Below, one piece after another: positions 42,650-51,016 of a DNA stretch of 64,000 nt. Under the pieces are notes generated by a model, which saw nothing but the letters and a program-made list of their open reading frames with translations, did no database searches and was not told the origin of the DNA. Numbering within the stretch: the stretch's first letter is position 1; every line of letters starts with the position of its first letter. Both the position numbers and the translations under genes were made by a program. Source of the stretch: Duganella sp. 1411 (GTDB lineage Bacteria > Pseudomonadota > Gammaproteobacteria > Burkholderiales > Burkholderiaceae_D); the NCBI RefSeq assembly GCF_017833525.1, contig NZ_JAFICD010000006.1, forward strand, positions 186,001 to 250,000. The letters are read 5' to 3'.

Positions 42650-43155
42650 GCCGGACGCTGCGCGCGCACCTTGGTCAGCAACTTGGTCGTCGAGCGGTCA
42701 TGCTCGAAGTCGATGGCGACCGCCCGCCCGCCGTACGCCAGCACCGCCTGGCCCTCCGGAATCGCGTCCATTTGATAGTCGCCGCCCTTGGCGTAGATTT
42801 CCGGCCGCGCCTGCTTTACCACTTCCAGCGCCGTGTCCTCGTCGAAATCGACCACCAGGCTGACCGATTCCAGCGCCGCCAGCACCGCCATACGGTCGGC
42901 GCAGGTGTTGAGCGGGCGGTCGTCGCCCTTGCCCAGCCGCTTGACCGACGCGTCCGTGTTGGCGGCCACCACCAGCGACGCCCCCAGCGCGCGCGCCTGC
43001 GCCAGGTACGTGACGTGGCCGCGGTGCAGGATGTCGAACACGCCGTTGGTCAGCACCACCGGCTTGGGCAGCGCGGCCACGCGCGCGGCCAGTTGTTCAC
43101 GGGTGCAAATCTTGTCTTCAAATTGGGGCATGTGGGTCTTTTCGATGTGGTTCAT
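42646..43155 (-). CDS. rfaE2: D-glycero-beta-D-manno-heptose 1-phosphate adenylyltransferase
   Basis: 169 residues, the stand-alone nucleotidyltransferase half of HldE, as usual in betaproteobacteria. The cytidylyltransferase fold has the HxGH in GVFDILHRGHVTYLAQAR, NTDASVKRLGKGDDRP, and KGGDYQMDAIPEG. It activates heptose 1-phosphate to ADP-heptose for the lipopolysaccharide core. A downstream Met (MPQFEDKICTREQL, residue 9) is an alternative start. The ATG overlaps the PilU-like ATPase stop by four bases, an odd pairing of LPS and pilus-type functions in one transcript. Confidence 0.92.
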   Translation of the reverse strand: MNHIEKTHMPQFEDKICTREQLAARVAALPKPVVLTNGVFDILHRGHVTYLAQARALGASLVVAANTDASVKRLGKGDDRPLNTCADRMAVLAALESVSLVVDFDEDTALEVVKQARPEIYAKGGDYQMDAIPEGQAVLAYGGRAVAIDFEHDRSTTKLLTKVRAQRPA

Positions 43156-44336
43156 TTGGGTTCGTCGTCCGGCGCTTCCGCTTCGATCTGCATGCTCAGC
43201 GTGTCGGCGCCGCCGCGGGCGCCGTCGCCCGGCTCCTTGCGCTCGCCGCGCAGCTTGATCTGCAGCCGCAGGCCGTTGGCCGAGTCGGCGTTGCGGATCG
43301 CTTCGTCATAGCCGATGTAGCCCTTATTATAAAGTTCGTACAGCGCCTGGTCGAACGTGCACATGCCCAGCTCGCGCGACTTGTGCATGATTTCCTTGAT
43401 CGACTGGAAATTGCCCTTGAAGATCATCTCGGCGATCGTCGGCGTGTTCAGCAAAATCTCGATGGCCGCCTTGCGTCCCTGCCCGTCCTCGGTGCGCACC
43501 AGCCGCTGCGAGACGATGGCCCGCAGGTTCGACGACAAGTCCATCAACAGCTGGTTGCGCCGCTCCTCCGGGAAGAAGTTGATGATGCGGTCCATGGTCT
43601 GGTTGGAGTTGTTCGCGTGCAAGGTGCCCAGGCACAGGTGGCCGGTCTCGGCGAACGCGATCGCGTGCTCCATGGTCTCGGTGTCGCGGATCTCGCCGAT
43701 CAGGATCACGTCCGGCGCCTGGCGCAAGGTGTTCTTCAGCGCGTTGTGCCACGACAAGGTATCGACGCCGACCTCGCGGTGCGTGATCAGGCAGCCCTTG
43801 TTCTTGTGCACGTACTCGACCGGGTCCTCGACCGTGATGATGTGGCCGGCCGAATTGGCGTTGCGGTAGTCGATCATCGCCGCCAGGGTGGTCGACTTGC
43901 CGGAACCGGTGCCACCGACCACCAGCACCAGCCCGCGCTTGGTCATGATGACGTCCTTGAGCACCTCGGGCAGGTCGAGCTTTTCAAACGTCGGGATCTC
44001 CGAGGCGATGGTGCGGATCACCATCGCCACGTTCTGCTGCTGCACGAAGACGTTGACGCGGAAACGGCACACCTCCGGCAGCGCGATGGCGAAGTTGCAT
44101 TCGAGCTCGGCCTCGAACTCGCGCTTTTGCTTCTCGTTCATGATCGACAAGGCCAGCGCGCGCGTGACGGCGCCGGTCAGCTTCTGCTGGCTCAGCGGCT
44201 TCATCGCGCCCTGCGATTTGATGCTCGGCGGGAAATCGGCGGAAATGAACAAGTCCGATCCGCCCGTGTGGTGCATCACTTTCAACAGCTTATGCAGGTA
44301 GGCTTGCGCCTCCTCCGGTCCGAATGTGGTGGACAT
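43152..44336 (-). CDS. PilT/PilU-family ATPase (third paralogue)
   Basis: 394 residues from MSTTFGPEEAQAYLHKLLKV; an upstream ATG would add 11 residues. Hexameric retraction-ATPase features: N-terminal PAS-like domain (SDLFISADFPPSIKSQG), Walker A GGTGSGKST, Asp box TVEDPVEYVH, Walker B IGEIRDTETM and His box ETGHLCLGTLHAN. The C terminus is extended and acidic (QIEAEAPDDEPK), more like PilU than PilT. It is distinct from both the pilT and pilU at 51-53 kb and lies apart from them, with an LPS gene. It could be an accessory retraction motor or serve another type IV filament. Confidence 0.85.
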   Translation of the reverse strand: MSTTFGPEEAQAYLHKLLKVMHHTGGSDLFISADFPPSIKSQGAMKPLSQQKLTGAVTRALALSIMNEKQKREFEAELECNFAIALPEVCRFRVNVFVQQQNVAMVIRTIASEIPTFEKLDLPEVLKDVIMTKRGLVLVVGGTGSGKSTTLAAMIDYRNANSAGHIITVEDPVEYVHKNKGCLITHREVGVDTLSWHNALKNTLRQAPDVILIGEIRDTETMEHAIAFAETGHLCLGTLHANNSNQTMDRIINFFPEERRNQLLMDLSSNLRAIVSQRLVRTEDGQGRKAAIEILLNTPTIAEMIFKGNFQSIKEIMHKSRELGMCTFDQALYELYNKGYIGYDEAIRNADSANGLRLQIKLRGERKEPGDGARGGADTLSMQIEAEAPDDEPK

Positions 44337-44458
44337 ACACGCCTTCTTTCTCAGGTTTTGCGCCGCCAAGGTGCATTATATCGACACCATTCCGCTACAA
44401 TGGGCTTTGTAGGTGCACAATTATTGCATCTGTACATTGCCTGTGTTCAAATAGATTC

Positions 44459-45394
44459 ATGACTCTGACCGAACTGAAATACATAGTTGCCGTTGCGCGA
44501 GCGAAACACTTCGGCCACGCCGCCGAGGCTTGCTACGTCGCGCAGCCGACGCTGTCGGTCGCCATCAAGAAACTCGAGGACGAGCTCGGCGTGGTGCTGT
44601 TCGAACGGGGCGGCGCCGAGATCTCGGTCACCCCGCTGGGCGCGCAGATCGTCGCCCAGGCCGAGCGCGTGCTGGAACAGACCGCCGCGATCAAGGAATT
44701 GGCCAAACAGAACAAGGACCCGCTGGCCGGCCCGCTGCGCCTGGGCGTGATCTACACCATCGGCCCGTATCTGCTGCCGCCGCTGGTCAAGGGCATGATA
44801 GCCAAGGTGCCGCAGATGCCGCTGATCCTGCAGGAGAACTTCACCGTGCGCCTGCTCGAGATGCTGCGCCAGGGCGAACTCGACGCGGCCATCATGGCGC
44901 TGCCGCTGCCGGACCACGGCATGGCGATGCAGGCCTTGTACGACGAACCGTTCGTGGTCGCCATGCCGGCCCAGCACCCGTGGACCAAGCGCAAGACCAT
45001 CCCCGCCGACGACCTCAAAACCGAAAACATGCTGTTGCTCGGTAACGGACACTGTTTCCGCGACCAGGTACTGGAAGTATGTCCCGAGATGGCGCGCTTC
45101 TCGGCGCCGGGCAACGGCATGCAGCGCACCTTCGAAGGCTCGTCGCTCGAAACCATCCGCCACATGGTCGCCAGCGGCATCGGCCTGACCGTGTTGCCGC
45201 GCGCCTCGGTGCCGGACATGAACACCACCGAGGGCATGCTGCAGTTCCGCAACTTCGACGCGCCGCAGCCGTCGCGCCGCGTGGTCATTGTCTGGCGCAA
45301 GAGTTTCACCCGCAAGGCCGCCATCGACGCCGTCTGCGAGGTCGTCGCCGCCTGCGACCTGCCCGGCATCACCACCCTCTGCGCCGACGCATAA
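44459..45394 (+). CDS. oxyR: Hydrogen peroxide-sensing LysR regulator OxyR
   Basis: 311 residues. N-terminal winged HTH (TELKYIVAVARAKHFGHAAE with TLSVAIKKLEDELG), then the regulatory domain with the redox pair Cys199 and Cys208 in NGHCFRDQVLEVCPE, exactly the E. coli positions. Peroxide oxidises them to a disulphide, activating peroxide-defence genes. The true ATG is the one opening MTLTELKYIV; upstream Met codons lie in the divergent promoter. It precedes ubiA by about 80 bp and diverges from the PilU-like gene. Confidence 0.95.
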   Translation: MTLTELKYIVAVARAKHFGHAAEACYVAQPTLSVAIKKLEDELGVVLFERGGAEISVTPLGAQIVAQAERVLEQTAAIKELAKQNKDPLAGPLRLGVIYTIGPYLLPPLVKGMIAKVPQMPLILQENFTVRLLEMLRQGELDAAIMALPLPDHGMAMQALYDEPFVVAMPAQHPWTKRKTIPADDLKTENMLLLGNGHCFRDQVLEVCPEMARFSAPGNGMQRTFEGSSLETIRHMVASGIGLTVLPRASVPDMNTTEGMLQFRNFDAPQPSRRVVIVWRKSFTRKAAIDAVCEVVAACDLPGITTLCADA

Positions 45395-45475
45395 ACCGGC
45401 CGCCGCCGCGCCATCCCGGCCGGCGTGGAAAAGATTTGCGATAATGCCGGTCTTTCCCCTCACACGACGCGATCG

Positions 45476-46330
45476 ATGAACAAGCTGCAGCTGTACTTCC
45501 GCCTGGTCAGACTGGACAAACCCATCGGCACCCTGCTGCTGCTGTGGCCGACTTTATGCGCGCTGTGGCTGGCCTCGGGCGGCAAGCCGGACTGGAAAGT
45601 GGTGCTGATCTTCGCGCTCGGCACCCTGCTGATGCGCTCGGCCGGTTGCGCGATCAACGACTACGCCGACCAGGACATCGACAAGCACGTCAAGCGCACC
45701 GCGCAGCGCCCCATCACCAGCGGGCGCATCAGCGGCAAGGAGGCGCTGGCCATCGCCGCCCTGCTGGCGCTCGTCTCGTTCTGCCTGATCCTGCCGCTCA
45801 ACGCGCTCACCAAGCAGCTGTCGGTGGCGGCCGTCGTCATCGCCGGCACCTACCCGTACTTCAAGCGCTTCTTCGCCATCCCGCAGGCGTATCTGGGCAT
45901 CGCCTTCGGCTTCGGCATCCCGATGGCGTTCGCGGCGCTCCAGAACACGGTGCCGCCGGTGGCCTGGGTGCTACTGCTGGGCAACGTCTTCTGGGCGGTC
46001 GCCTACGACACCGAGTATGCGATGGTCGACCGCGACGACGACTTGAAAATCGGCATCCAGACCTCGGCCATCACCTTCGGCCGCTACGACGTCGCCGCCG
46101 TCATGCTGTGCTACGGCGCGCACCTGGCGCTGCTGCTGGCGTGCGGCCTGCAACTGGGCCTGGGCGCGTGGTTCGTCGCCGGCCTGGCGGTGGCGGCCGG
46201 CATCGCCGCGTATCACTACACGCTGATCCGCGCACGCGAGCGCGACGCGTGTTTTTACGCTTTCCGCCATAATAACTGGCTCGGTGCGGCGGTGTTCGCC
46301 GGTATCGCGGTCGACTACGCGCTGCGCTGA
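45476..46330 (+). CDS. ubiA: 4-hydroxybenzoate octaprenyltransferase
   Basis: 284 residues from [20 protein letters not shown], the typical UbiA start; an earlier in-frame ATG is upstream of the conserved region. Nine helices; both Mg-diphosphate motifs are present, [19 protein letters not shown] and [16 protein letters not shown]. It prenylates 4-hydroxybenzoate in ubiquinone synthesis at the inner membrane. No ubiC (chorismate lyase) gene is adjacent. Confidence 0.94.
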   Translation: MNKLQLYFRLVRLDKPIGTLLLLWPTLCALWLASGGKPDWKVVLIFALGTLLMRSAGCAINDYADQDIDKHVKRTAQRPITSGRISGKEALAIAALLALVSFCLILPLNALTKQLSVAAVVIAGTYPYFKRFFAIPQAYLGIAFGFGIPMAFAALQNTVPPVAWVLLLGNVFWAVAYDTEYAMVDRDDDLKIGIQTSAITFGRYDVAAVMLCYGAHLALLLACGLQLGLGAWFVAGLAVAAGIAAYHYTLIRARERDACFYAFRHNNWLGAAVFAGIAVDYALR

Positions 46331-46418
46331 CACGATTGAGCCAACGCAAAGGCGCCCCATACTTGGCGCCTACACTGGCTATCCCCTTTCACCACGCGAC
46401 AGACAGGAGGGCATCACC

Positions 46419-46769
46419 ATGGATCAAACTCATCAGAACGGCAATGGCGTCTCCAACGGCCAGGCGGCCAGCGGCGCGGCGCGCGAAAAGCTGATGGACG
46501 GCTTGAAGACCGCCATCGGCGAAGCGGAACACTACCTCAGCGACGCCGGCGAGCAAGTCAGCGGCACCGCCTCCGAGGTCCGCGCCCGCTTCGAAGACAC
46601 GCTGCGCACCGCCAAGAGCGACCTGCGCAAGCTCGAGGACAGCGTCATCGCCCGCAGCCACGAAATCGCCCAAAGCGCCGACGTCTACGTGCGCGACAAC
46701 CCGTGGAAGGCGGTCGGCCTGGGCGCGGCCGTCGGCGTCCTGGTCGGCATACTGGCCTCGCGCAGATAA
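46419..46769 (+). CDS. DUF883 (ElaB/YqjD-like) ribosome-associated membrane protein
   Basis: 116 residues from the ATG behind GACAGGAGGGC. A hydrophilic helical body (LKTAIGEAEHYLSDAGEQVS and RARFEDTLRTAKSDLRKLED) leads to the family's C-terminal membrane anchor DNPWKAVGLGAAVGVLVGIL ending in ASRR. In E. coli such proteins tether ribosomes to the membrane in stationary phase. It is probably monocistronic and followed by a perfect hairpin at 46814. Confidence 0.9.
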   Translation: MDQTHQNGNGVSNGQAASGAAREKLMDGLKTAIGEAEHYLSDAGEQVSGTASEVRARFEDTLRTAKSDLRKLEDSVIARSHEIAQSADVYVRDNPWKAVGLGAAVGVLVGILASRR

Positions 46770-47203
46770 GCCGCCGCGGCGGCATCCCGCTTTTTCTCCC
46801 GTTTTTTCTCTCCTTCGGCACGCCGCGCAGGCGTGCCGAACTACCAAGTCTCACCAACCTCCCCACACAACGGTAACAGCGCCCGCCGGCGCTTCGCCTG
46901 CCGCGCCGCCGATTCGCTTGCGCGCACGGCCCGCTCGCGGCCATGCCCTATTGTTGACACGCGCAAGCTAAGTCCGGCACATCAATGCCGAAAACCACCC
47001 CGACAGGAAGCACGCACCTTGCAGATGCATGACGCGGAGCATGCCTCCCGTCGCCGAGGTGCGTCTCCCCGAATGGCCCATCCATCTCTCAACCACTTGA
47101 GGCATTTATGAGTTCAACCAGCATCACCTCGTCGCCGCCCCTTTCCCGCCCCAACCATCCGGACAGCCCCCGCTGACCATCACTTCAGAAGAGAGGAAAT
47201 ATC
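46770..47203. other. Gap before the J-domain gene: hairpin, possible leader peptide
   Basis: 434 bp. A perfect 11-bp hairpin (TTCGGCACGCC, 5-base loop, GGCGTGCCGAA) lies at 46814-46840 and may end the DUF883 transcript, though it follows rather than precedes the T-runs. TTGACA at 46954 could be a -35 box, but no matching -10 is evident. A 22-codon ORF (47108-47176, MSSTSITSSPPLSRPNHPDS, then PR) ends 27 bp before the next start and may be a leader peptide. Nothing else is recognisable. Confidence 0.45.
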
Positions 47204-49342
47204 ATGAGTTTCTGGCACAAACTGAAGCACGCGTTCCATAACATCGGACATGCGGTCGAGCACGCCGCCAAGGATATCGTGCACGGCGTCGAAAATGTCG
47301 CCAAGGATATCGGCCATGCCGCCGAGGAGGCGGCGCACGCGGTCAACGACATCGCCCATGGCCGGCTGCGCGCGGCGTTGAACGACGTCGCCAACGTCGG
47401 CACCAGCCTGACCAAGGGCCTGACGGACATGGAGAAGGCCGCCGTCGACGCGGCGGCCGACGCCACCGTCGACCTGCACCTGTCCAAGGCGATGGACAAA
47501 ATGGCGGCCAACGCCAAGCAGATGGCCAAAAAAATGGCCGACAACACGGTCAACGCGGTCGACAAAGTCGGCCACAGCCTGGCCAACAACACCGCCACCC
47601 TGGCCAGCGACGCCGGCCACCTGACCAAGGACGTGTTCACCGGGCACTTCGACGCGGCCAAGCACGACCTGTCCAAAGGCGCCAGCGACTGGGGCCACGC
47701 GGTCGGCGACCTGGGCAAGGACGCCGCCACGCTGGCCAAGACCGCCGTTGCCAATGCCGGCGAGGTCGGCAAATGCGCGACCGATTGCGCCGCCGCCGGG
47801 CTCGAGGGCATGCACATCTCCAAGTCGGTCGACCGCTTTGCCGAGAAGGCCAGCCACACGATCGACAAGGGCATCGACACCACGGTCAAGATCACCGACC
47901 AGGTGGCCGACGGCGTCGCCAAGGACCTGGCCGGCACGGTGGACGGCGCGGTCGCCATGACCAAGGACGTCGTCAGCGGCCACGGCGGCCAGGCGCTGCG
48001 GGACGGGCTGAACACCGCCGTGAGCGCCGTCTCGCTGGCGTGCGACTTGACGCCGGAAGGCCTGGCGGCCAACGCCGCCATCGCCACCATGCAGACCGCC
48101 CACATCGGCAACGCCATGGTGCAGGACGTGGTGGGCGGCTTGATCGGCGGGCCCAAGGGCCTGTTGAAACGCGCGGCGGAAACCGGCGTCGGCGTCGGCG
48201 TCAACGAGGCGCTGCAGAAGGCGACCAACGGCCATGGCGGCGAAGCGCTGATGCTGGGCGGCGCGGCGCTGGGCATGATGGGGTCGCGTCACGGCGGCCA
48301 CGGCGAGACGCCGCATACCGGCGCGCCGTCGCCGGCGGGCATGCATCACCCGGACGCGGGCGCGCCGCCGCCTGGTTACGCGCATGGCCCGGAGGCCAAA
48401 CCGGAGGCCAAACCCGAAGCCAAATCCGAAGCCAAACCGGAGAAGCCGGCGTCCAACTGGCATGAAGTCCTCGGTGTCGGCCCGAACGCCACCCGTGGCG
48501 AGATCAACCAGGCCTACCGCAAGCTGTCGCTGCAACACCATCCGGACAAGGGTGGCGACGTCGAGAAGCAGAAGGAAATCAACAACGCGCGCGACGCCGC
48601 CCTGGCCGATCTGGAGAAGCGCACCAAGGCAGGCAACGGTCCCGAGGTGAAACCGGAAGCGAAGCCGGAGACCAAGTCCGAAACCAAGCCGGAAGCGAAG
48701 CCGGAGACCAAGTCCGAGGCTAAGCCTGAAACGAAGCCGGAGACGAAGTCCGAAGCCAAGCCGGAGACGAAACCCGAAGCCAAGCCCGAAGCGAAGACGG
48801 TGACCAGGTTGCTAATCGAGCCTGAAGCGAAGCCAGAAGCGAAGACTGAAGCGAAGCCCGAGGCCAAGCCGGAGACCAAATCCGAGAGCAAATCCGAGAC
48901 CAAGCCGGACACCGCGTCCGCGCCCCGGCCGTGGAACGAGGTACTCGGTGTCGGTCCCGACGCGACCCGCGACGAGATCAACCAGGCCTACCGCAAGCTG
49001 TCGCTGCAACACCATCCGGACAAAGGCGGCGATCCCGAGAAGCAGAAGGAGATCAACAACGCGCGCGACGCCGCCCTGGCCGACCTGGACAAGCGCGAAT
49101 CGGTCAAGGATAAAGACAAGGACTCGGTGGCTGACTCGGTCGGCAACGTGGCTGGCACGGCCGGGACCCTGGCCGGCTCGGCCGAAGCCGCCGCCACGAT
49201 CGCGGCGGCCCAGGCCTCGGCCGCCATCACCATGGCGGCCCAGACCGCGATGGCGGCGATCCAGAACCAGATCGCGCTGAACGAGGCCCTGTGCCACGTG
49301 CAAGAGGAGCTGGGCAAAGGCGTCAAGTCGCTGGCGCAATAA
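47204..49342 (+). CDS. Large helical protein with two near-identical J-domains and EAKPE repeats
   Basis: 712 residues behind GAAGAGAGG. Residues 1-340 are helical and built of short repeats (HAVEHAAKDIVHGVENVAKD, KDIGHAAEEAAHAVNDIAHG) reminiscent of LEA or apolipoprotein-like amphipathic helices. Around 340-417 comes a Gly/Pro/His-rich linker. J-domain 1 is 418-473 and J-domain 2 is 576-631, each with LQHHPDKGGD containing the HPD. The two differ at only 6 of 56 positions. Between them lie about 100 residues of EAKPE/ETKSE tetra- and pentapeptide repeats. The C-terminal 75 residues are Ala-rich helix (AATIAAAQASAAITMAAQTA). J-domains recruit DnaK-type Hsp70. No signal peptide or membrane helix. 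The gene stands alone with a strong terminator. The function is unknown; a secreted or stress role is only a guess. Confidence 0.75.
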   Translation: MSFWHKLKHAFHNIGHAVEHAAKDIVHGVENVAKDIGHAAEEAAHAVNDIAHGRLRAALNDVANVGTSLTKGLTDMEKAAVDAAADATVDLHLSKAMDKMAANAKQMAKKMADNTVNAVDKVGHSLANNTATLASDAGHLTKDVFTGHFDAAKHDLSKGASDWGHAVGDLGKDAATLAKTAVANAGEVGKCATDCAAAGLEGMHISKSVDRFAEKASHTIDKGIDTTVKITDQVADGVAKDLAGTVDGAVAMTKDVVSGHGGQALRDGLNTAVSAVSLACDLTPEGLAANAAIATMQTAHIGNAMVQDVVGGLIGGPKGLLKRAAETGVGVGVNEALQKATNGHGGEALMLGGAALGMMGSRHGGHGETPHTGAPSPAGMHHPDAGAPPPGYAHGPEAKPEAKPEAKSEAKPEKPASNWHEVLGVGPNATRGEINQAYRKLSLQHHPDKGGDVEKQKEINNARDAALADLEKRTKAGNGPEVKPEAKPETKSETKPEAKPETKSEAKPETKPETKSEAKPETKPEAKPEAKTVTRLLIEPEAKPEAKTEAKPEAKPETKSESKSETKPDTASAPRPWNEVLGVGPDATRDEINQAYRKLSLQHHPDKGGDPEKQKEINNARDAALADLDKRESVKDKDKDSVADSVGNVAGTAGTLAGSAEAAATIAAAQASAAITMAAQTAMAAIQNQIALNEALCHVQEELGKGVKSLAQ

Positions 49343-49362
49343 CGTCGTTCCCCGCAACGCCA

Positions 49363-49406
49363 ACGGGCCGGTTCCAGCTACATCGCTGGAACCGGCCCGT
49401 TTTTTT
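49363..49406 (+). terminator. Strong rho-independent terminator of the J-domain gene
   Basis: A 16-bp perfect stem (ACGGGCCGGTTCCAGC at 49363-49378 with GCTGGAACCGGCCCGT at 49385-49400), loop TACATC, followed by seven T. Confidence 0.95.
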
Positions 49407-49431
49407 GCGCGCGCCGTGCGGCGGCGGGTTA

Positions 49432-50256
49432 TCAGTTGGCCGCGCCCAGCTCGTCGCCCATCTCCTTGCCTCGCGCAGCGGCCGCCTTGACGGCCGTGAC
49501 GATGGCCGCCTTGACGCCGCTTTGCTCCATGCTGGTGAGCGCCGCATACGTGGTGCCGCCCTTGGACGTGACGCGCTCGCGCAACAGCGAGACCGGCTCG
49601 CTGGAACGGGTGGCCAGCTGCGCCGCGCCGGCGAACGTCGCCAGCGCCAGCTGAGTGCCCTGCTCCGCGCTCAGGCCCAATTCGGCGGCCGCCTGCTGCA
49701 TCGCCTCGATAAAGTAGAACACGTAGGCCGGACCGCTGCCCGACACCGCCGTCACCGCGTCGATCTTGGCCTCGTCGTCGAGCCACACGGTGGGGCCGAC
49801 CGCGCGCAGGATATCGTCGGCGGCCTGCTTCTGCTCGGCGCTGACGCCGGCGGCGGCGACCATGCCGGTGATGCCCATGCCGATCAAGGCCGGCGTGTTC
49901 GGCATGCAGCGCACGATGGCGCCGTAGCCGCCCAGCCAGCGCGACAGGTCGGCGCTGCGGATGCCGGCCGCGACCGACACGATCAGCGTCCGCTTGGCCT
50001 GGTCCAGCAGCGGCAGCAGCTGGGCGGCAACCTCGCGCATGCTCTGCGGCTTGATCGCCAACACGATCACATCGGCCGCGCCGAGGGCGGCGTCGGCGGC
50101 GGCGGCGGTAGTCACGCCGTATTGCTGCCGCAGTTTTTCCAGCGACGCCGGATTGGGGTCGACCACGTGGATGTTGGCGCCGTCGGTCAGCTTGCCGGCC
50201 AGGCCGGCGATCAACGCGGAGGCCATGTTGCCGCCGCCAATAAATGCAATCTTCAT
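49432..50256 (-). CDS. proC: Pyrroline-5-carboxylate reductase
   Basis: 274 residues from MKIAFIGGGNMASALIAGLA, the NADP-binding Rossmann start; an in-frame GTG/ATG extension of nine residues belongs to the upstream gene's end. The C-terminal dimerisation domain has AVSGSGPAYVFYFIEAM and TSKGGTTYAAL, the P5C-binding signature. It reduces pyrroline-5-carboxylate to proline. It lies 1 bp downstream of the PLP-homeostasis gene, a conserved pair, with which it forms an operon. Confidence 0.95.
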   Translation of the reverse strand: MKIAFIGGGNMASALIAGLAGKLTDGANIHVVDPNPASLEKLRQQYGVTTAAAADAALGAADVIVLAIKPQSMREVAAQLLPLLDQAKRTLIVSVAAGIRSADLSRWLGGYGAIVRCMPNTPALIGMGITGMVAAAGVSAEQKQAADDILRAVGPTVWLDDEAKIDAVTAVSGSGPAYVFYFIEAMQQAAAELGLSAEQGTQLALATFAGAAQLATRSSEPVSLLRERVTSKGGTTYAALTSMEQSGVKAAIVTAVKAAAARGKEMGDELGAAN

Positions 50257-50257
50257 A

Positions 50258-50956
50258 TCAAGCCTTGTAAGTTCGTGATCCAAAAATGGCGCTGCCGACG
50301 CGCACGATGGTGGCGCCCTCGAAGATCGCCGCGCGCAGGTCGGCCGACATGCCCATCGACAGCGTATCGAGCGCCAGGCCGTCGGCGCGCAATTGTTCGT
50401 ACAACAGACGCAGGCGCGCGAACGCGGCGCGCTGCTGGTCGAATTCCACGGCCGGCTCGGGGATCGCCATCAGGCCGCGCAACGTCAGATTGGGCAGCGC
50501 CGCGACCTTGTGGGCCAGCGCCGCCACCTCGTCCGGGGCGACGCCGCTCTTGCTGGCCTCGCCGCTGATATTGACTTGCAAACAGATTTGCAGCGGCGCC
50601 ATGCCGGCCGGCCGCTGCTCGGACAGGCGCTGCGCGACCTTCTCGCGCTCGACGGTGTGGACCCAGTCGAAGTGCTCGGCGATGGGCCGCGTCTTGTTGC
50701 TCTGGATGGGGCCGATGAAATGCCACTCCAACGGCGCCGGCTGGTCGCGCAGCGCGGCGATCTTGTCGAGCGCCTCCTGCAAATAGTTCTCGCCGAACGC
50801 CCGCTGGCCGGCCGCGACCGCCTCGAGCACGGCTTGCGGACCGAAAGTCTTGGATACGGCCAGCAAGCGCACGGCCTGCGGCGCACGGCCGGATTCTTGA
50901 GCGGCGGCAACGATAGTCGCGGTGATTGCTTGCAAGTTTTGGGGGATCGGGGACAT
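50258..50956 (-). CDS. YggS/PROSC family pyridoxal phosphate homeostasis protein
   Basis: 232 residues from MSPIPQNLQAITATIVAAAQ. A single alanine-racemase-like TIM barrel: the PLP lysine is in RLLAVSKTFG, then GENYLQEALDK, WHFIGPIQSNKTRPI, and the phosphate-binding SMGMSADLRAAIFEGATIVR. Such proteins bind PLP without known catalysis and buffer its level; loss affects amino-acid metabolism. It is the upstream partner of proC and divergent from pilT across 60 bp. Confidence 0.93.
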   Translation of the reverse strand: MSPIPQNLQAITATIVAAAQESGRAPQAVRLLAVSKTFGPQAVLEAVAAGQRAFGENYLQEALDKIAALRDQPAPLEWHFIGPIQSNKTRPIAEHFDWVHTVEREKVAQRLSEQRPAGMAPLQICLQVNISGEASKSGVAPDEVAALAHKVAALPNLTLRGLMAIPEPAVEFDQQRAAFARLRLLYEQLRADGLALDTLSMGMSADLRAAIFEGATIVRVGSAIFGSRTYKA

Positions 50957-51016
50957 AATCATCGAGTAAAAGACAGCGGTAAGCGTCATCACACCAACGC
51001 CAGGCAGGGATTATAA

